The position numbers and the translations under genes were made by a program. From an archaeon (GTDB lineage: Archaea > Asgardarchaeota > Thorarchaeia > Thorarchaeales > Thorarchaeaceae): DNA of 64,000 nucleotides. Every line of letters begins with the position of its first letter. The first letter of the stretch is position 1. Positions 19,649 through 29,998 of the stretch are shown here, piece by piece. Under the pieces are notes generated by a model. That model searched no databases, was not told the DNA's origin, and saw only the letters and a list, made by a program, of their open reading frames with translations. Where the stretch lies: the NCBI GenBank assembly GCA_024275415.1, contig JAJRZD010000020.1:1-64000 (forward strand), in the 5' to 3' direction.

Positions 19649-19987
19649 GTGATCGCATTGAGTGATGACGAGCTAGATGCCATCCGTCAGAGAAAGCTTG
19701 CTGAATTACAACAGCAAGCTGCTCAGGAACGGGCTGTAGAAGGACAAGCTGCAGAGGCTCAGGCACAGAAGGAAGCAATCCTTCGACAGATACTCACTCC
19801 AGAAGCAAGACAGCGTCTGACAAATATCAGGATGGTCAAGCCTCAAATGGCTGAGCAGATTGAGGTCCAGCTCATCCAGCTAGCTGGTTCAGGACGACTC
19901 CGCTCAAGGATAACAGATGAACAGCTGAAATCACTCCTCCTGCAGATACAGGGAAGAGAACGGGAACGAAAGGTAAAATTCAGATGA
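19649..19987 (+). CDS. PDCD5-family DNA-binding protein
   Basis: LTPEARQRLTNIRMVKPQMAEQIEVQLIQLAGSGRL. Confidence 0.92.
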   Translation: MIALSDDELDAIRQRKLAELQQQAAQERAVEGQAAEAQAQKEAILRQILTPEARQRLTNIRMVKPQMAEQIEVQLIQLAGSGRLRSRITDEQLKSLLLQIQGRERERKVKFR

Positions 19988-20008
19988 AAGCTGCGAAAGG
20001 TGAAGAAT

Positions 20009-20164
20009 ATGGCGAGAAACAAGCCCCTCGGAAAGAAGCTCAGGATGGCACGTGCGCTAAAAAGTAACTCTAGCGTACCCACATGGGCTGTGATGAAGAC
20101 CAAAGGGAGGGTCAGAAAGACCCCAGCGCAGCGGAATTGGCGAATGAGCAAGCTGAAACCCTAG
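20009..20164 (+). CDS. rpl39e: Ribosomal protein eL39 (not in ORF track)
   Basis: [51 protein letters not shown]. Confidence 0.95.
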   Translation: MARNKPLGKKLRMARALKSNSSVPTWAVMKTKGRVRKTPAQRNWRMSKLKP

Positions 20165-20178
20165 AAGGTGAATGAACA

Positions 20179-20577
20179 ATGACGCCAAAGGACGACAAGA
20201 CAGAAGAACCAGTTTCAGATGAAGAGCCAGAGATTGAAGAGATCGAGGATGAGATAGAGGAGCCTGCTGAAGAGAAAGAGAAACCGGCTGCCCCAGCAGA
20301 AGAAGTGATTGAGGAAGAGATCATTGATGAACGGATATACACTGTTCCGCTGCGGAAGGCATATTGGACTGGTAGCAGGCTGAAGAGGGCGAACCGTGCG
20401 GTCAGGATCCTTAAGAAGTTCGTTGAGCGACACATGAAGCCAGAAGAGATGATGATCCAGCCCGAGGTCAACGAGCTGATATGGTCTCGGGGAATAGAGA
20501 AGCCACCTCGTAGGATCCGGATCCGGGCGACCAAGAACGATGAGAATCTTGTACGCGTATATCTGGCGGAGGGATAG
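20179..20577 (+). CDS. rpl31e: Ribosomal protein eL31 with acidic N-terminal extension
   Basis: IYTVPLRKAYWTGSRLKRANRAVRILKKFVERHMK core after ~50 acidic residues. Confidence 0.93.
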   Translation: MTPKDDKTEEPVSDEEPEIEEIEDEIEEPAEEKEKPAAPAEEVIEEEIIDERIYTVPLRKAYWTGSRLKRANRAVRILKKFVERHMKPEEMMIQPEVNELIWSRGIEKPPRRIRIRATKNDENLVRVYLAEG

Positions 20578-20580
20578 TCT

Positions 20581-21249
20581 ATGACAATCGCCCGAACGGA
20601 CTTCGAGGGCGATATCAATGTGGGAGCTTTCGGAGTGGTCACTGACCGTTTCGTGTTTGTGAGCCCCAACTTGTCGGAAAAAGACATGGATATCATTGAA
20701 CGTACATTCAACCTGCCTTTGATCCAATCCACTATTGCGACCATGGATACTGTAGGTCTGATGGTCGCTGCCAATTCGAATGGCATTCTGGTTCCATATA
20801 CCACCTCAAAGGAGGAGTTTGCAACCATTAAAAGAAGCTCTGAGGTGCCAGTCGATTGGATAGACAGCAAAATGACGGCGCTTGGCAATATCATTATTGG
20901 AAACGATAATGGTGCCATCTGCCACCCGGAGTTTGATCAAAAGGCACGAGATACAATAGCAGACACTTTGGACGTCGAGGTCGTTCCTAGCACAATTGCC
21001 AAACTGCCCATTGTGGGGGCAAATGCCATTGCCACCAATCAAGGTGCAGTCATTCATCCAATGGCAACTTCTGAAGAGATAGAGATGCTAACGCAGATGT
21101 TAAAAGTGGAAATCGAGGTGGGTACAGTGAACAGAGGAAGCCCGTACACAAGCCTTGGTGTTCTGGCAAATATTGATGGGATGATTGCGGGTGCTGAGAC
21201 CACAGGTGTGGAATTAGCACACATATCCCAAGTATTAGGATTCGTATAA
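20581..21249 (+). CDS. eif6: Translation initiation factor 6
   Basis: NVGAFGVVTDRFVFV...NSNGILVP...GSPYTSLGVLAN. Confidence 0.96.
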   Translation: MTIARTDFEGDINVGAFGVVTDRFVFVSPNLSEKDMDIIERTFNLPLIQSTIATMDTVGLMVAANSNGILVPYTTSKEEFATIKRSSEVPVDWIDSKMTALGNIIIGNDNGAICHPEFDQKARDTIADTLDVEVVPSTIAKLPIVGANAIATNQGAVIHPMATSEEIEMLTQMLKVEIEVGTVNRGSPYTSLGVLANIDGMIAGAETTGVELAHISQVLGFV

Positions 21250-21250
21250 G

Positions 21251-21505
21251 ATGGTGAAGATGATGAGTTCCAGGATATGGAGAGCAACAGGAGAATATGT
21301 GAAAACAAAACGGATGTTCCAATTCTCGATAGAACTTCTTGCTGACAAGGAGAGTCATGTTAAAGAGCGGATTTACTCTGAAATAGGCAGTAAGCACAGG
21401 GTCAAGAGGAGGCACATTTCTTTTACTAATATTACCGAGATCAAGCCTGATGAGGTCACTGACCTTGACCTCAGACGTGTGCTGGGTGTGGAGTCTGAGA
21501 TATAA
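21251..21505 (+). CDS. rplX: Ribosomal protein LX (eL20/L18a)
   Basis: KTKRMFQFSIELLADKESHVKERIYSEIGSKHRVKRRHI. Confidence 0.88.
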   Translation: MVKMMSSRIWRATGEYVKTKRMFQFSIELLADKESHVKERIYSEIGSKHRVKRRHISFTNITEIKPDEVTDLDLRRVLGVESEI

Positions 21506-21945
21506 TGTCTGAACAACAGCTGCAGAATCTCCTATATCAGCAGAAAGCATTGGAGCATCGCATTGGAGAACTTGAGACGACAATTGGGATGCTACAAAAC
21601 ACATTAGCAAGCTATACCGCGGGAAAGCAAGTACTGGAAGAACTCGCTACCAAAGAAACTGATGAGCCACTTCTCATCAACGTTGGGGGAGCTATCTATA
21701 TCGAAGCAAAGGTTGTGAGCAATGATAGAGTGCTTAGAGGGATTGGCAGTGGGGTTCAGATTGAACAGTCCCTTGAGGATGCAAAGAACACCGTGTCAAA
21801 GAGGATAGAAGAGCTCAATGACTACATGGGAAAGTTGCGTCAGGAATATCAGACTGCTGTCGATCAAGCAGTAATGATTAATCAGCAAGCACAGAGGATA
21901 CTGGCACAGGCTCAGTCAAGAACACAGCAAAAAGGTTCGGAGTGA
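21505..21945 (+). CDS. pfdA: Prefoldin alpha subunit
   Basis: Coiled-coil ends and central LLINVGGAIYIEAKV; position before ftsY. Confidence 0.9.
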   Translation: MSEQQLQNLLYQQKALEHRIGELETTIGMLQNTLASYTAGKQVLEELATKETDEPLLINVGGAIYIEAKVVSNDRVLRGIGSGVQIEQSLEDAKNTVSKRIEELNDYMGKLRQEYQTAVDQAVMINQQAQRILAQAQSRTQQKGSE

Positions 21946-21952
21946 TATATCG

Positions 21953-22861
21953 TTGTTCGAGAAGCTTCGCGGAGCCCTCGATAGTGCAATTACCAAGGCA
22001 ATAACAAAAGAACTGACCGAGAAGAATCTTGCAGACGCGGTCTGGAATCTCCAGCTTGTTCTCATTCAGAACGATGTTGCAGTCGAGGTCGCCGAACATA
22101 TTTGTGATCTCACGAAAAGCAAGATGCTTGGTCAAAGAGCGGGGAGGTTGGAAAAAACCGAACGTCTGTTCAAACAATATCTTATCGAGTCGGTAAAAGA
22201 AGTACTTACTCCAGAGAAGCCCTTCGACCTGCTCGAGTTCATCGCCCAAAGAAAGGCCGATAGCGAAACTACGGCTATCATGCTCGTTGGTGTTAACGGA
22301 ACGGGAAAGACAACTACTCTGGCAAAGATTGCCTATATGCTCAAAAAAAGTGGATATTCTATCGTCATTGCGGCCGGAGATACCTATCGCGCCGGAAGTA
22401 TCGAACAATTACAGAAGCATGCAGACACCCTTGGAATTCGTGTAATCAAGCAGGACTATGGCTCAGATGCTGCTGCAGTAGCATATGACGCAGTCGCTCA
22501 TGCGAAAGCGAAACACATCGATGTTGTACTGATTGATACGGCAGGGCGCATGCAGAGCAATAAGAACCTAATCAACGAAATGAGAAAAATCGCACGGGTC
22601 GCGGAACCCGACCTGAAAATCTTCGTTGGGGACGCACTGGCAGGCAACGATGTCCTCTCACAAGCAAAGGAGTTTCATGAAGCCATCGAGATTGATGGGG
22701 CAATCCTGACAAAGGTCGATGCGGATCCGTCAGGCGGTGCTGCACTTTCAATAACATTTGTCACCGGCAGACCCATCATCTTTGTAGGCATTGGTCAGAC
22801 CTACGAAGACCTTAGAAGGTTTGATCCAGAGTGGTTCACAAGTCGATTGGTCGATGCCTGA
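21953..22861 (+). CDS. ftsY: Signal recognition particle receptor FtsY
   Basis: GVNGTGKTTTLAKIA, DTAGRMQSNKNLI, TKVDADPSGGAALS. Confidence 0.96.
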   Translation: MFEKLRGALDSAITKAITKELTEKNLADAVWNLQLVLIQNDVAVEVAEHICDLTKSKMLGQRAGRLEKTERLFKQYLIESVKEVLTPEKPFDLLEFIAQRKADSETTAIMLVGVNGTGKTTTLAKIAYMLKKSGYSIVIAAGDTYRAGSIEQLQKHADTLGIRVIKQDYGSDAAAVAYDAVAHAKAKHIDVVLIDTAGRMQSNKNLINEMRKIARVAEPDLKIFVGDALAGNDVLSQAKEFHEAIEIDGAILTKVDADPSGGAALSITFVTGRPIIFVGIGQTYEDLRRFDPEWFTSRLVDA

Positions 22862-22891
22862 TTGTAACGGCATTCTTATTACCAATTACTA

Positions 22892-23848
22892 GTGAGCACT
22901 GAATACGACCAAGAGGTGTCAATTTTGAGGCTGAAAGGCAGGAATTTCGTTGACCTATCGGATTTTGAAAGATTCGAGCTGAGAAGGTTCTTGGATACTG
23001 CACATGATTTGAAAAGGAAGCAGAAGCGCGGAGAACCCCACGAGCTATTGAAAGGTAAATCACTCGCAATGATCTTCATGAAATCGTCAACTCGCACCAG
23101 AGTGTCATTCGAGGTAGGAATGACACAGCTGGGCGGACATGCGCTCTATTTGCAGCCTAGTGGAACCCAGCTCGGTCGCGGAGAAACAATCGGCGATACT
23201 GCTCAGGTTCTAAGCAGGTATTGTGATGCAATCATGGCCCGTGTATATAGTCATGACGAGATTATGGAGCTTGCTGAGCATGCAACCGTGCCTGTGATAA
23301 ATGGGCTGTCAGACTTGCTTCATCCTTGTCAGATCATGGCTGATATGCAGACCATTGATGAACACAAGGGAAGACTTGAGGGACTGAAAATAGCATATGT
23401 GGGCGACTCGAATAATGTGAGTAACTCGATAATGCAGGGGTGCACCATCATGGGCATGGACGTCACAATTGGATCCCCCAAGGGATATACACCCCCGGAA
23501 AAGATCCTGAAAAAGACAACTGAGCTCAGCAAGAAATACCACACGACCCTAGAGGTTGTCAATGATGCAAAAGAAGCAGTGAAAAATGCCGATGTCATCT
23601 ATACAGATACATTCTTCAGTATGGGCCAAGAGCGAGACAAGGCTAAAGAGGAAGCATTGATGCCTTTTCAGGTTAATCAAGCTCTTGTTGATGCTGCAAA
23701 AGAAGACGTCATTGTCATGCATTGCCTACCTGCGCATAGAGATGAGGAACTTACCTCCGAAGTGATGGACGGACCTCATAGCGTGGTCTTTGATCAGGCA
23801 GAGAATCGTTTACATGCGCAAAAGGGGATCATGGCTTTGCTCATATAG
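22892..23848 (+). CDS. argF: Ornithine carbamoyltransferase
   Basis: FMKSSTRTRVSFEVGMTQLGG, HPCQIMAD, MHCLPAHRDEE. Confidence 0.95.
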   Translation: MSTEYDQEVSILRLKGRNFVDLSDFERFELRRFLDTAHDLKRKQKRGEPHELLKGKSLAMIFMKSSTRTRVSFEVGMTQLGGHALYLQPSGTQLGRGETIGDTAQVLSRYCDAIMARVYSHDEIMELAEHATVPVINGLSDLLHPCQIMADMQTIDEHKGRLEGLKIAYVGDSNNVSNSIMQGCTIMGMDVTIGSPKGYTPPEKILKKTTELSKKYHTTLEVVNDAKEAVKNADVIYTDTFFSMGQERDKAKEEALMPFQVNQALVDAAKEDVIVMHCLPAHRDEELTSEVMDGPHSVVFDQAENRLHAQKGIMALLI

Positions 23849-24805
23849 GTGAGAAGAGATTTGTCTTTAGAGGTCGTTTCCATAGGACGGATTAACATTG
23901 ACATCATAATGAATGTCAAGACACTCCCCAAAACGAATGAGCATGTCATCAGTGAAGGATCCAGTTTCACCTTTGGAGGGTCTGCAGCGAACTTTGCATC
24001 TCAGTCTGCCCGATTGGGAGTGAAGACAGGCCTTGTTGGCTGTATCGGGAATGACCTCTACGGACAACTTGCCTTGAAGAACCTTCAGGATGCCGGAGTA
24101 GATACAAAGGGCGTCCTTGTGCTGGGCAACCAGCCTACAGGACTTTTCTTCCTTGCACAGGCGAGGAATAAGGAGAAGGTCATCTTCACAGAACCGGGAG
24201 CAAACCGGTTCTTGGAGAGACATCTAATCGACAACGAATATCTGCTTCGAGCAAGAACGGTTCATATCGCTGGAGGATTCTCCAGACTTATGGATCGGGT
24301 CATCGAACTTGCCACAACACATGGGATGATCGTATCAATCGATCCGGGAAGAGCTGCTGAGAATGTTGACTTCTCTTCGATATTGCACAAGGTAGACCTT
24401 CTTTTCCTGAACCAGTCAGAGTTGAAAGCATACTTTGACCTCTCACCGACCGAGAAGGAACTACGGACGTTCGCAAAGACACTACCGGGAATCGTTGTGG
24501 TCAAGATGGGCGACAAGGGGTCTATCGCCACCGATGGATTTGACTTCATCAAATCGCCAATCTTTGAGGTTCCTGTAGTTGACACTCTCGGTGCAGGTGA
24601 CTCGTTTGCAGCTGCATTTGTGACTGCATGGACCAGATCAGAGAATGTCGGTCAGGCATTGAACTTTGCAAATGCCACAGCATCTCAGACAATCAAAGAG
24701 AATGGGGCACAGAACGGGCAGCCAACCTTGCAACAGGTCGCTGGAGTACTCAGAGAGCACGACATCAATATCCATGACATATTGCGGACATTCGGGAAGA
24801 AATAA
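23849..24805 (+). CDS. PfkB-family carbohydrate kinase
   Basis: GGSAANFASQSARLG; DTLGAGDSFAAAFVTAW. Confidence 0.92.
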   Translation: MRRDLSLEVVSIGRINIDIIMNVKTLPKTNEHVISEGSSFTFGGSAANFASQSARLGVKTGLVGCIGNDLYGQLALKNLQDAGVDTKGVLVLGNQPTGLFFLAQARNKEKVIFTEPGANRFLERHLIDNEYLLRARTVHIAGGFSRLMDRVIELATTHGMIVSIDPGRAAENVDFSSILHKVDLLFLNQSELKAYFDLSPTEKELRTFAKTLPGIVVVKMGDKGSIATDGFDFIKSPIFEVPVVDTLGAGDSFAAAFVTAWTRSENVGQALNFANATASQTIKENGAQNGQPTLQQVAGVLREHDINIHDILRTFGKK

Positions 24806-25330
24806 ATCGATTTTCAATACTTGGTGTGATAGTCAGAAACAGCAGGTTGGTTTCCGTTTCACGATATAATCTCCAATCTGTTCGCCATCACTGAATTGTT
24901 GCCCACCTCAAACATCTTAGTTGTGATGTTCTAGACATTAGGTGTATTCCCAAGTCGATGTGCCTTTGAGGTGACTATGCCTCTCAAACTTTTGAGAACT
25001 TGGCCCGCACAGTTGAACCACAATAGTTGCACTTTGCCTCCAAGGGGCCTATCCAATCAATGGATTCCTGTGATAAGGGGGCACTGCACTGAGGTCATTT
25101 TTCAGGAATCCGTACCAAACGTAGACCATCATCTGTTTCTGATTTGTTACTATTTTTCTCGGGAATTGCTGATCGTGGTGCCTGAATTATTCATTTTGGG
25201 AACTTGCCCGTGCCTCATTGCGAGTCTTTGGAGTGAAACAGTTTAGGTTTCGATATTCGATTGTGTATTACCTCCGTAGTATTGCAGTTTTTGTTGGTAT
25301 AATACACAACATGTGCAAAGACAATAGAAG

Positions 25331-26470
25331 GTGCTGAAGATACATCCGCTATTAGAAGAGGTTCTCAAGAGCTCGACAGGTATTAAGCGAACAACGCCGT
25401 CAATCAGGCCAAAGGCTTCTGACAAAAGCCAGATTTCAGACGAGGAACTTGCTGACTTGCTAGAAACAGTAAGTGCACGGATTCTTGTTGTGGGGGTCGG
25501 AGGGGCAGGTAACAATGCAATCACACGTCTGATGGAGGTTGGTGTTGAAGGTGCCGAAACGCTCGCTGTGAACACAGATGCGCAGGATCTATACTTCTGT
25601 AATGCACAGCATAAGTTGCTTCTTGGCAAGGAATCGTGTGGTGGACTCGGAGCAGGCAACGACCCTGATAAAGGAGAAACTGCGGCATTGGAAACCTATG
25701 ACATAATCAAGGATGTTGTAAGAGCGGACTTGGTCTTCATAACCGCAGGAATGGGAGGAGGGACTGGCACAGGCGCAGCACCACACATTGCGAAAGCAGC
25801 AAAAGAGAATGGTGCACTGACCGTGGCAATAGTCTGTTTGCCATTCGAAGTGGAAGGAGCGACAAGAAAGAAGAACGCTAGGCGTGGGTTGAATGCGCTT
25901 ATGGAGTATGTGGATACCCTTATCGCCATTCCAAACGAGAAGCTCCTGGAAATTGCCCCGGATCTGTCGATGCCAGAGGCGTTCATGGTGGCAGACGAGG
26001 TGCTTGTACGTGCGGTGAAGGGCATTGCTGAGTTGATATCAAAGCCAGGATTGGTGAACTTGGACTTTGCAGATGTGAGAACCACGATGAAGAACGGTGG
26101 CGTTTCAATCATCGCTCTCGGGGAAGGACAGGGAGAGGAACGTGCTGAAGAGGCGGTATACAACGCTTTGAAGAATCCGCTCATTGATGTTTCAATCGAG
26201 AATGCTCGGAACATCCTTGTGAATGTCAGTGGCAGCGCTGATCTCCAATTGATGGAAGTCAAACGGGTAGTAGAGCTGGTGACTGAGCAGGCAAACCCTG
26301 ATGCAGAAGTAATCTATGGAGCCCTTATTGTTCCCGAGCTTGAGGACAGGCTTCGCGTGACAATCATTGCATCAGGAGTGAGTTCTCCCTACGTATTTGA
26401 CGCAACTGTCGAACCGGTCCCACCACTTGTGGACGACCTCAAGAACGACCTGGGGATAACCAAACTTTAG
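25331..26470 (+). CDS. ftsZ: Cell division GTPase FtsZ
   Basis: VGVGGAGNNAITRL; GMGGGTGTGAAP; GTG start. Confidence 0.97.
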   Translation: MLKIHPLLEEVLKSSTGIKRTTPSIRPKASDKSQISDEELADLLETVSARILVVGVGGAGNNAITRLMEVGVEGAETLAVNTDAQDLYFCNAQHKLLLGKESCGGLGAGNDPDKGETAALETYDIIKDVVRADLVFITAGMGGGTGTGAAPHIAKAAKENGALTVAIVCLPFEVEGATRKKNARRGLNALMEYVDTLIAIPNEKLLEIAPDLSMPEAFMVADEVLVRAVKGIAELISKPGLVNLDFADVRTTMKNGGVSIIALGEGQGEERAEEAVYNALKNPLIDVSIENARNILVNVSGSADLQLMEVKRVVELVTEQANPDAEVIYGALIVPELEDRLRVTIIASGVSSPYVFDATVEPVPPLVDDLKNDLGITKL

Positions 26471-26557
26471 TTGTAATGATGGTTGCTCAGCAAGGGTTAA
26501 AAGTACACATATGCTGAAACCATTTCATTCAATGAGCTGTGAAACGAACACAGTTCA

Positions 26558-26764
26558 ATGAAGGATAGTGAGCTAACAATGGGAATCGGCGGGTTCATCA
26601 AAGAAAGCAGACGTATATTGAAACTTGCTACAAAGCCAGCCAGAGGCGAGCTTTGGATGAGTACAAAGGTCAGTATCCTTGCAATGTTCGCGGTAGGCTT
26701 GCTAAGTTTCGTCATCCAAATTCTGATGACTCTTATTACCTCTCAGTGGGGCGTACAAAGCTAG
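26558..26764 (+). CDS. secE: SecE/Sec61-gamma
   Basis: Single C-terminal TM, KPARGELWMSTKVSILAMFAVGLLSFVIQI; directly upstream of Spt5. Confidence 0.9.
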   Translation: MKDSELTMGIGGFIKESRRILKLATKPARGELWMSTKVSILAMFAVGLLSFVIQILMTLITSQWGVQS

Positions 26765-26795
26765 AATCCTCCGGGCCAGAAAGGGAGGCCAATAC

Positions 26796-27473
26796 TTGCA
26801 GGTAAGAACCAGTATCTATGCGGTCAGAACCACAATTGGACAGGAAAGAGGTGTCACAGACCTCATCAAAACAGCAGTAGAAGGTGAAACTGATGTGTAT
26901 GCATGCCCATGGTGTGCAGAGGAGTTCCCTTCAGAAAGAGATACTAAGACCCATATGAAGTCCTGTAAGAAAGCGAAGAAGACCGGCGAACCCAAACTCA
27001 TTTCAAGAAATCAGCTCCTTGGGCGTGTAAAAGCGATCCTCGTCCCTGAAACCCTCCGGGGTTACGTGTTCCTAGAAACCCTCGAATTCAGAGATGTGGA
27101 GATTGCAATCTCTGGAGTGCCACATGTCCGTGGCAGAGTAGGCGGGAAGGTTTCATTTGAGGAGATAGACAAGTTCCTTGTACCACCACCAGCTGCGGAG
27201 GGTCTTGGAACTGGAGATGTTGTCGAGCTTACATCAGGCCCCTTCAAGGGAGAACGAGCAAGGATTACTCGTGTGGATACTGCAAAGGAAGAACTTATCG
27301 TCGAACTTCTCGATAGCCCACACACAATTCCTCTAAGAACTCATGCTGACTTTGTCAAGATTGTCGAGAAAGCCCAGAAAGACGAAGCCTTTGGGGACGC
27401 AGAAGAGGATGGAGTGTCCGACACAGAGAAAGACGAGTTTGATGACGAAGACTCATTCTGGGCACAGGAATAG
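26796..27473 (+). CDS. spt5: Transcription elongation factor Spt5/NusG with inserted C2H2-like zinc finger
   Basis: NGN (IYAVRTTIGQER...) and KOW (VELTSGPFKGERARITRVD) split by CPWCAEEFPSERDTKTHMKSC. Confidence 0.93.
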   Translation: MQVRTSIYAVRTTIGQERGVTDLIKTAVEGETDVYACPWCAEEFPSERDTKTHMKSCKKAKKTGEPKLISRNQLLGRVKAILVPETLRGYVFLETLEFRDVEIAISGVPHVRGRVGGKVSFEEIDKFLVPPPAAEGLGTGDVVELTSGPFKGERARITRVDTAKEELIVELLDSPHTIPLRTHADFVKIVEKAQKDEAFGDAEEDGVSDTEKDEFDDEDSFWAQE

Positions 27474-27780
27474 ACAATAGCACTCGTACAGCCTAATGTT
27501 CTATCGCAATAGAGAGCTTGTACAGATCATTCGCGTCTATACCGGTCGTGATTCACGGCTGAGCCTATGACCAGTCCGCAAGTCTTTTAAAACAATGGAA
27601 TTCGATTGCATCTACTCCTTAATGGGACATGGAGCTAGACTGCCATGTCAGGGGTGAAGAAAGTGACAATTGATGCAGCAGACCGACATAAGGTTCCGCA
27701 GTCTAGTTTTTGTCCTTGAGGTCGCCAAGATCGGGGTGTTATTCATCACGAGTACACTGCATCTGGAGTCGTGAACGAGA

Positions 27781-28281
27781 ATGAGTGAAAAAATAACAGT
27801 TAGCGCTCTTGTTGAAGGCGGAAAGGCATCAGGCGGCCCACCGATTGGTCCTGCTCTAGGTCCAACTGGTGTCAATATATTCCAGGTCGTGCAAAAAATC
27901 AACGAGGTGACCCAGCCCTATGCAGGGTTGAAGGTTCCTGTTGATATTATCGTGAATCAGGAAACCAAAGAGTTTGAGGTTGTTGTAGGGATTCCACCTA
28001 CTAGTGCCCTCATCCTGAAAGAAGTTGGAGCACCAAAAGGGTCTGGGGAGCCAAACGTGCAAATTGTAGGCAATCTAACTGTGGACCAGTTAAAGAGCGT
28101 AGCAAAGGCCAAGTCTGAAGACCTTTCAGCTTTGACAATGAAATCTGCTGTAATGATCATTTCTGGCACTTGTGTATCAATGGGAGTCACTATTGAAGGC
28201 AAATCAGCCAAGGAGTTCCAAAAGGAGATCCGTGAGGGTATTTGGGATGCACAACTGGACGAGCCGCTGAGGGAGGAATAG
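27781..28281 (+). CDS. rpl11: Ribosomal protein uL11
   Basis: GGKASGGPPIGPALGPTGVNIFQVVQKIN. Confidence 0.97.
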   Translation: MSEKITVSALVEGGKASGGPPIGPALGPTGVNIFQVVQKINEVTQPYAGLKVPVDIIVNQETKEFEVVVGIPPTSALILKEVGAPKGSGEPNVQIVGNLTVDQLKSVAKAKSEDLSALTMKSAVMIISGTCVSMGVTIEGKSAKEFQKEIREGIWDAQLDEPLREE

Positions 28282-28285
28282 AGCA

Positions 28286-28942
28286 ATGTCATACAATATC
28301 GATTCAATAGAATCCGCAGTGGCCGAGGCCAGAGCCAAAGGTACTGAAAGAGGTATCAAATTCGAGCAGAGCTTCGATCTTGCAGTCAACTTTCGAAAGA
28401 AAGAACTGGATGTTTCAAAGCCAGAGAACAGACTGAATCAGGAACTCATCCTGCCAAACACGCTCTTCCCACCCGCAAAGGTTTGTGCCTTTGGCGATGG
28501 AGAATTCGCTGAGAAGGCATTGGCAGCTGGTGTTGAACGGGTTGTTTCAAAGGATGAGATTCCGAAGATCGCAGAGGAGAAGAAAGTGAGAAAGACCCTT
28601 GCAAAAGGCTATGACTTTTTCATTGCGGTGACCGATGCGATGCCTCTGGTCGGTCGGTATCTTGGTCAGGCACTCGGACCTAGAGGGAAGATGCCAAGAC
28701 CATTGCCGCCACAAGCGGATCTCGGACCGGTCGTCAGTCAGTACCAACGTACAGTACGCATCAGAATGAGGAACACTCCTACGTTCCATGTGAAAGTGGG
28801 TCATGTCACCATGAGTGACAGAGATATCGCGGACAACATTGTTGCAGTACTGGACTTTGTGAGGGGCAAGGAGCTCTTCGAAAGAATAGGCAGCGTCGTG
28901 GTAAAGACCACCATGGGGCCGGCAGTACAGGTGTCCTATTAG
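28286..28942 (+). CDS. rpl1: Ribosomal protein uL1
   Basis: YDFFIAVTDAMPLVGRYLGQALGPRGKMPRP. Confidence 0.96.
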   Translation: MSYNIDSIESAVAEARAKGTERGIKFEQSFDLAVNFRKKELDVSKPENRLNQELILPNTLFPPAKVCAFGDGEFAEKALAAGVERVVSKDEIPKIAEEKKVRKTLAKGYDFFIAVTDAMPLVGRYLGQALGPRGKMPRPLPPQADLGPVVSQYQRTVRIRMRNTPTFHVKVGHVTMSDRDIADNIVAVLDFVRGKELFERIGSVVVKTTMGPAVQVSY

Positions 28943-28954
28943 AGGTGAAGATGA

Positions 28955-29977
28955 ATGAGTGTATATGAACGCCATATCCCCCAATGGAAAATCAATCAGG
29001 TCGAGGAACTAGCGAAAACCATCAAGAAAAGCGGGATGGTAGGGCTAGTCAATGTCGAAGGAGTTGGAGCGAAACAGCTCGACGGCATCCGTTCCAGCCT
29101 GAGAGGTTCTGCGAGGATCAAAATGGCTCGGAATACGTTGATGCTCAGAGCACTTGACGCATCCAAGTTGAAAGGGATTGAAGATCTCAAAAGATTCGTC
29201 AGGGGACCTGTAGCATTCATCTTCAGTGACCAAGACCCTTTTGTTCTAAGCAAGTTCCTAAGCGACAATAAGACAGCAGCCCCTGCTAAAGGTGGACAGA
29301 TCGCACCCAAGGATATCATCATACCAGCCATGAATACCGGTGTTGCACCAGGTCCTTTCATCAGCGAACTGGCTGCACTGAAGATACCTTCACGAGTTAA
29401 AGGAGGCGTCATTCATGTTACTGAAGACACAGTGGTAGTCAAGGAAGGTGAAGTGATATCAAATGCTATGGCACAGATGTTATCAAGACTTGGGATAGAA
29501 CCGATGGAACTACAATTGAAACTTGTTGCAGCATTTACCGAAGGGATGGTGATGTCTGCTGAGAGCTTCGATATCAGCCTTGACGATCTGCTCCAACAAT
29601 TCATTACAGGGCACCAGTACGCAGTCAATCTTTCAGTCAATGCAGGATATCCCACATCTGAAACAATCACAATGATCATTGCGAAAGCAGACAGGGACGC
29701 AAGAACCTTGGCTCTTGAGGTCGGGTTCTTCACGCCAGATTTGCTGAATGAGTTCCTGATAAAAGCGAACTCGGAAGCCTTCGCATTAGCAGCTATCGTT
29801 TCGGAAAAGGATCCAAACGCGATACCCTCCGAGATTCTTGATCAGGTCAAGGCTGTAGCAGCCGCTGCGACATCTGTGGTAACAGATACCAGCCCCGCTG
29901 AAGACAAACCTGAGGAGGAAGATGAGGAGGAAGAAGAAGAAGAAGCCGTTGCAGGTCTAGGAGGCCTGTTTGGCTAA
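28955..29977 (+). CDS. rpl10: Ribosomal protein uL10 (P0)
   Basis: Cluster position; GPVAFIFSDQDPF; acidic tail EEEEAVAGLGGLFG. Confidence 0.96.
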   Translation: MSVYERHIPQWKINQVEELAKTIKKSGMVGLVNVEGVGAKQLDGIRSSLRGSARIKMARNTLMLRALDASKLKGIEDLKRFVRGPVAFIFSDQDPFVLSKFLSDNKTAAPAKGGQIAPKDIIIPAMNTGVAPGPFISELAALKIPSRVKGGVIHVTEDTVVVKEGEVISNAMAQMLSRLGIEPMELQLKLVAAFTEGMVMSAESFDISLDDLLQQFITGHQYAVNLSVNAGYPTSETITMIIAKADRDARTLALEVGFFTPDLLNEFLIKANSEAFALAAIVSEKDPNAIPSEILDQVKAVAAAATSVVTDTSPAEDKPEEEDEEEEEEEAVAGLGGLFG

Positions 29978-29998
29978 GAGTATAAAGAGGTAGTAAAA

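Noticed and set aside
20112-20918. 268-aa minus-strand ORF
   Set aside because: Ser-rich antisense shadow of eL31/eIF6, which are unmistakable on the plus strand
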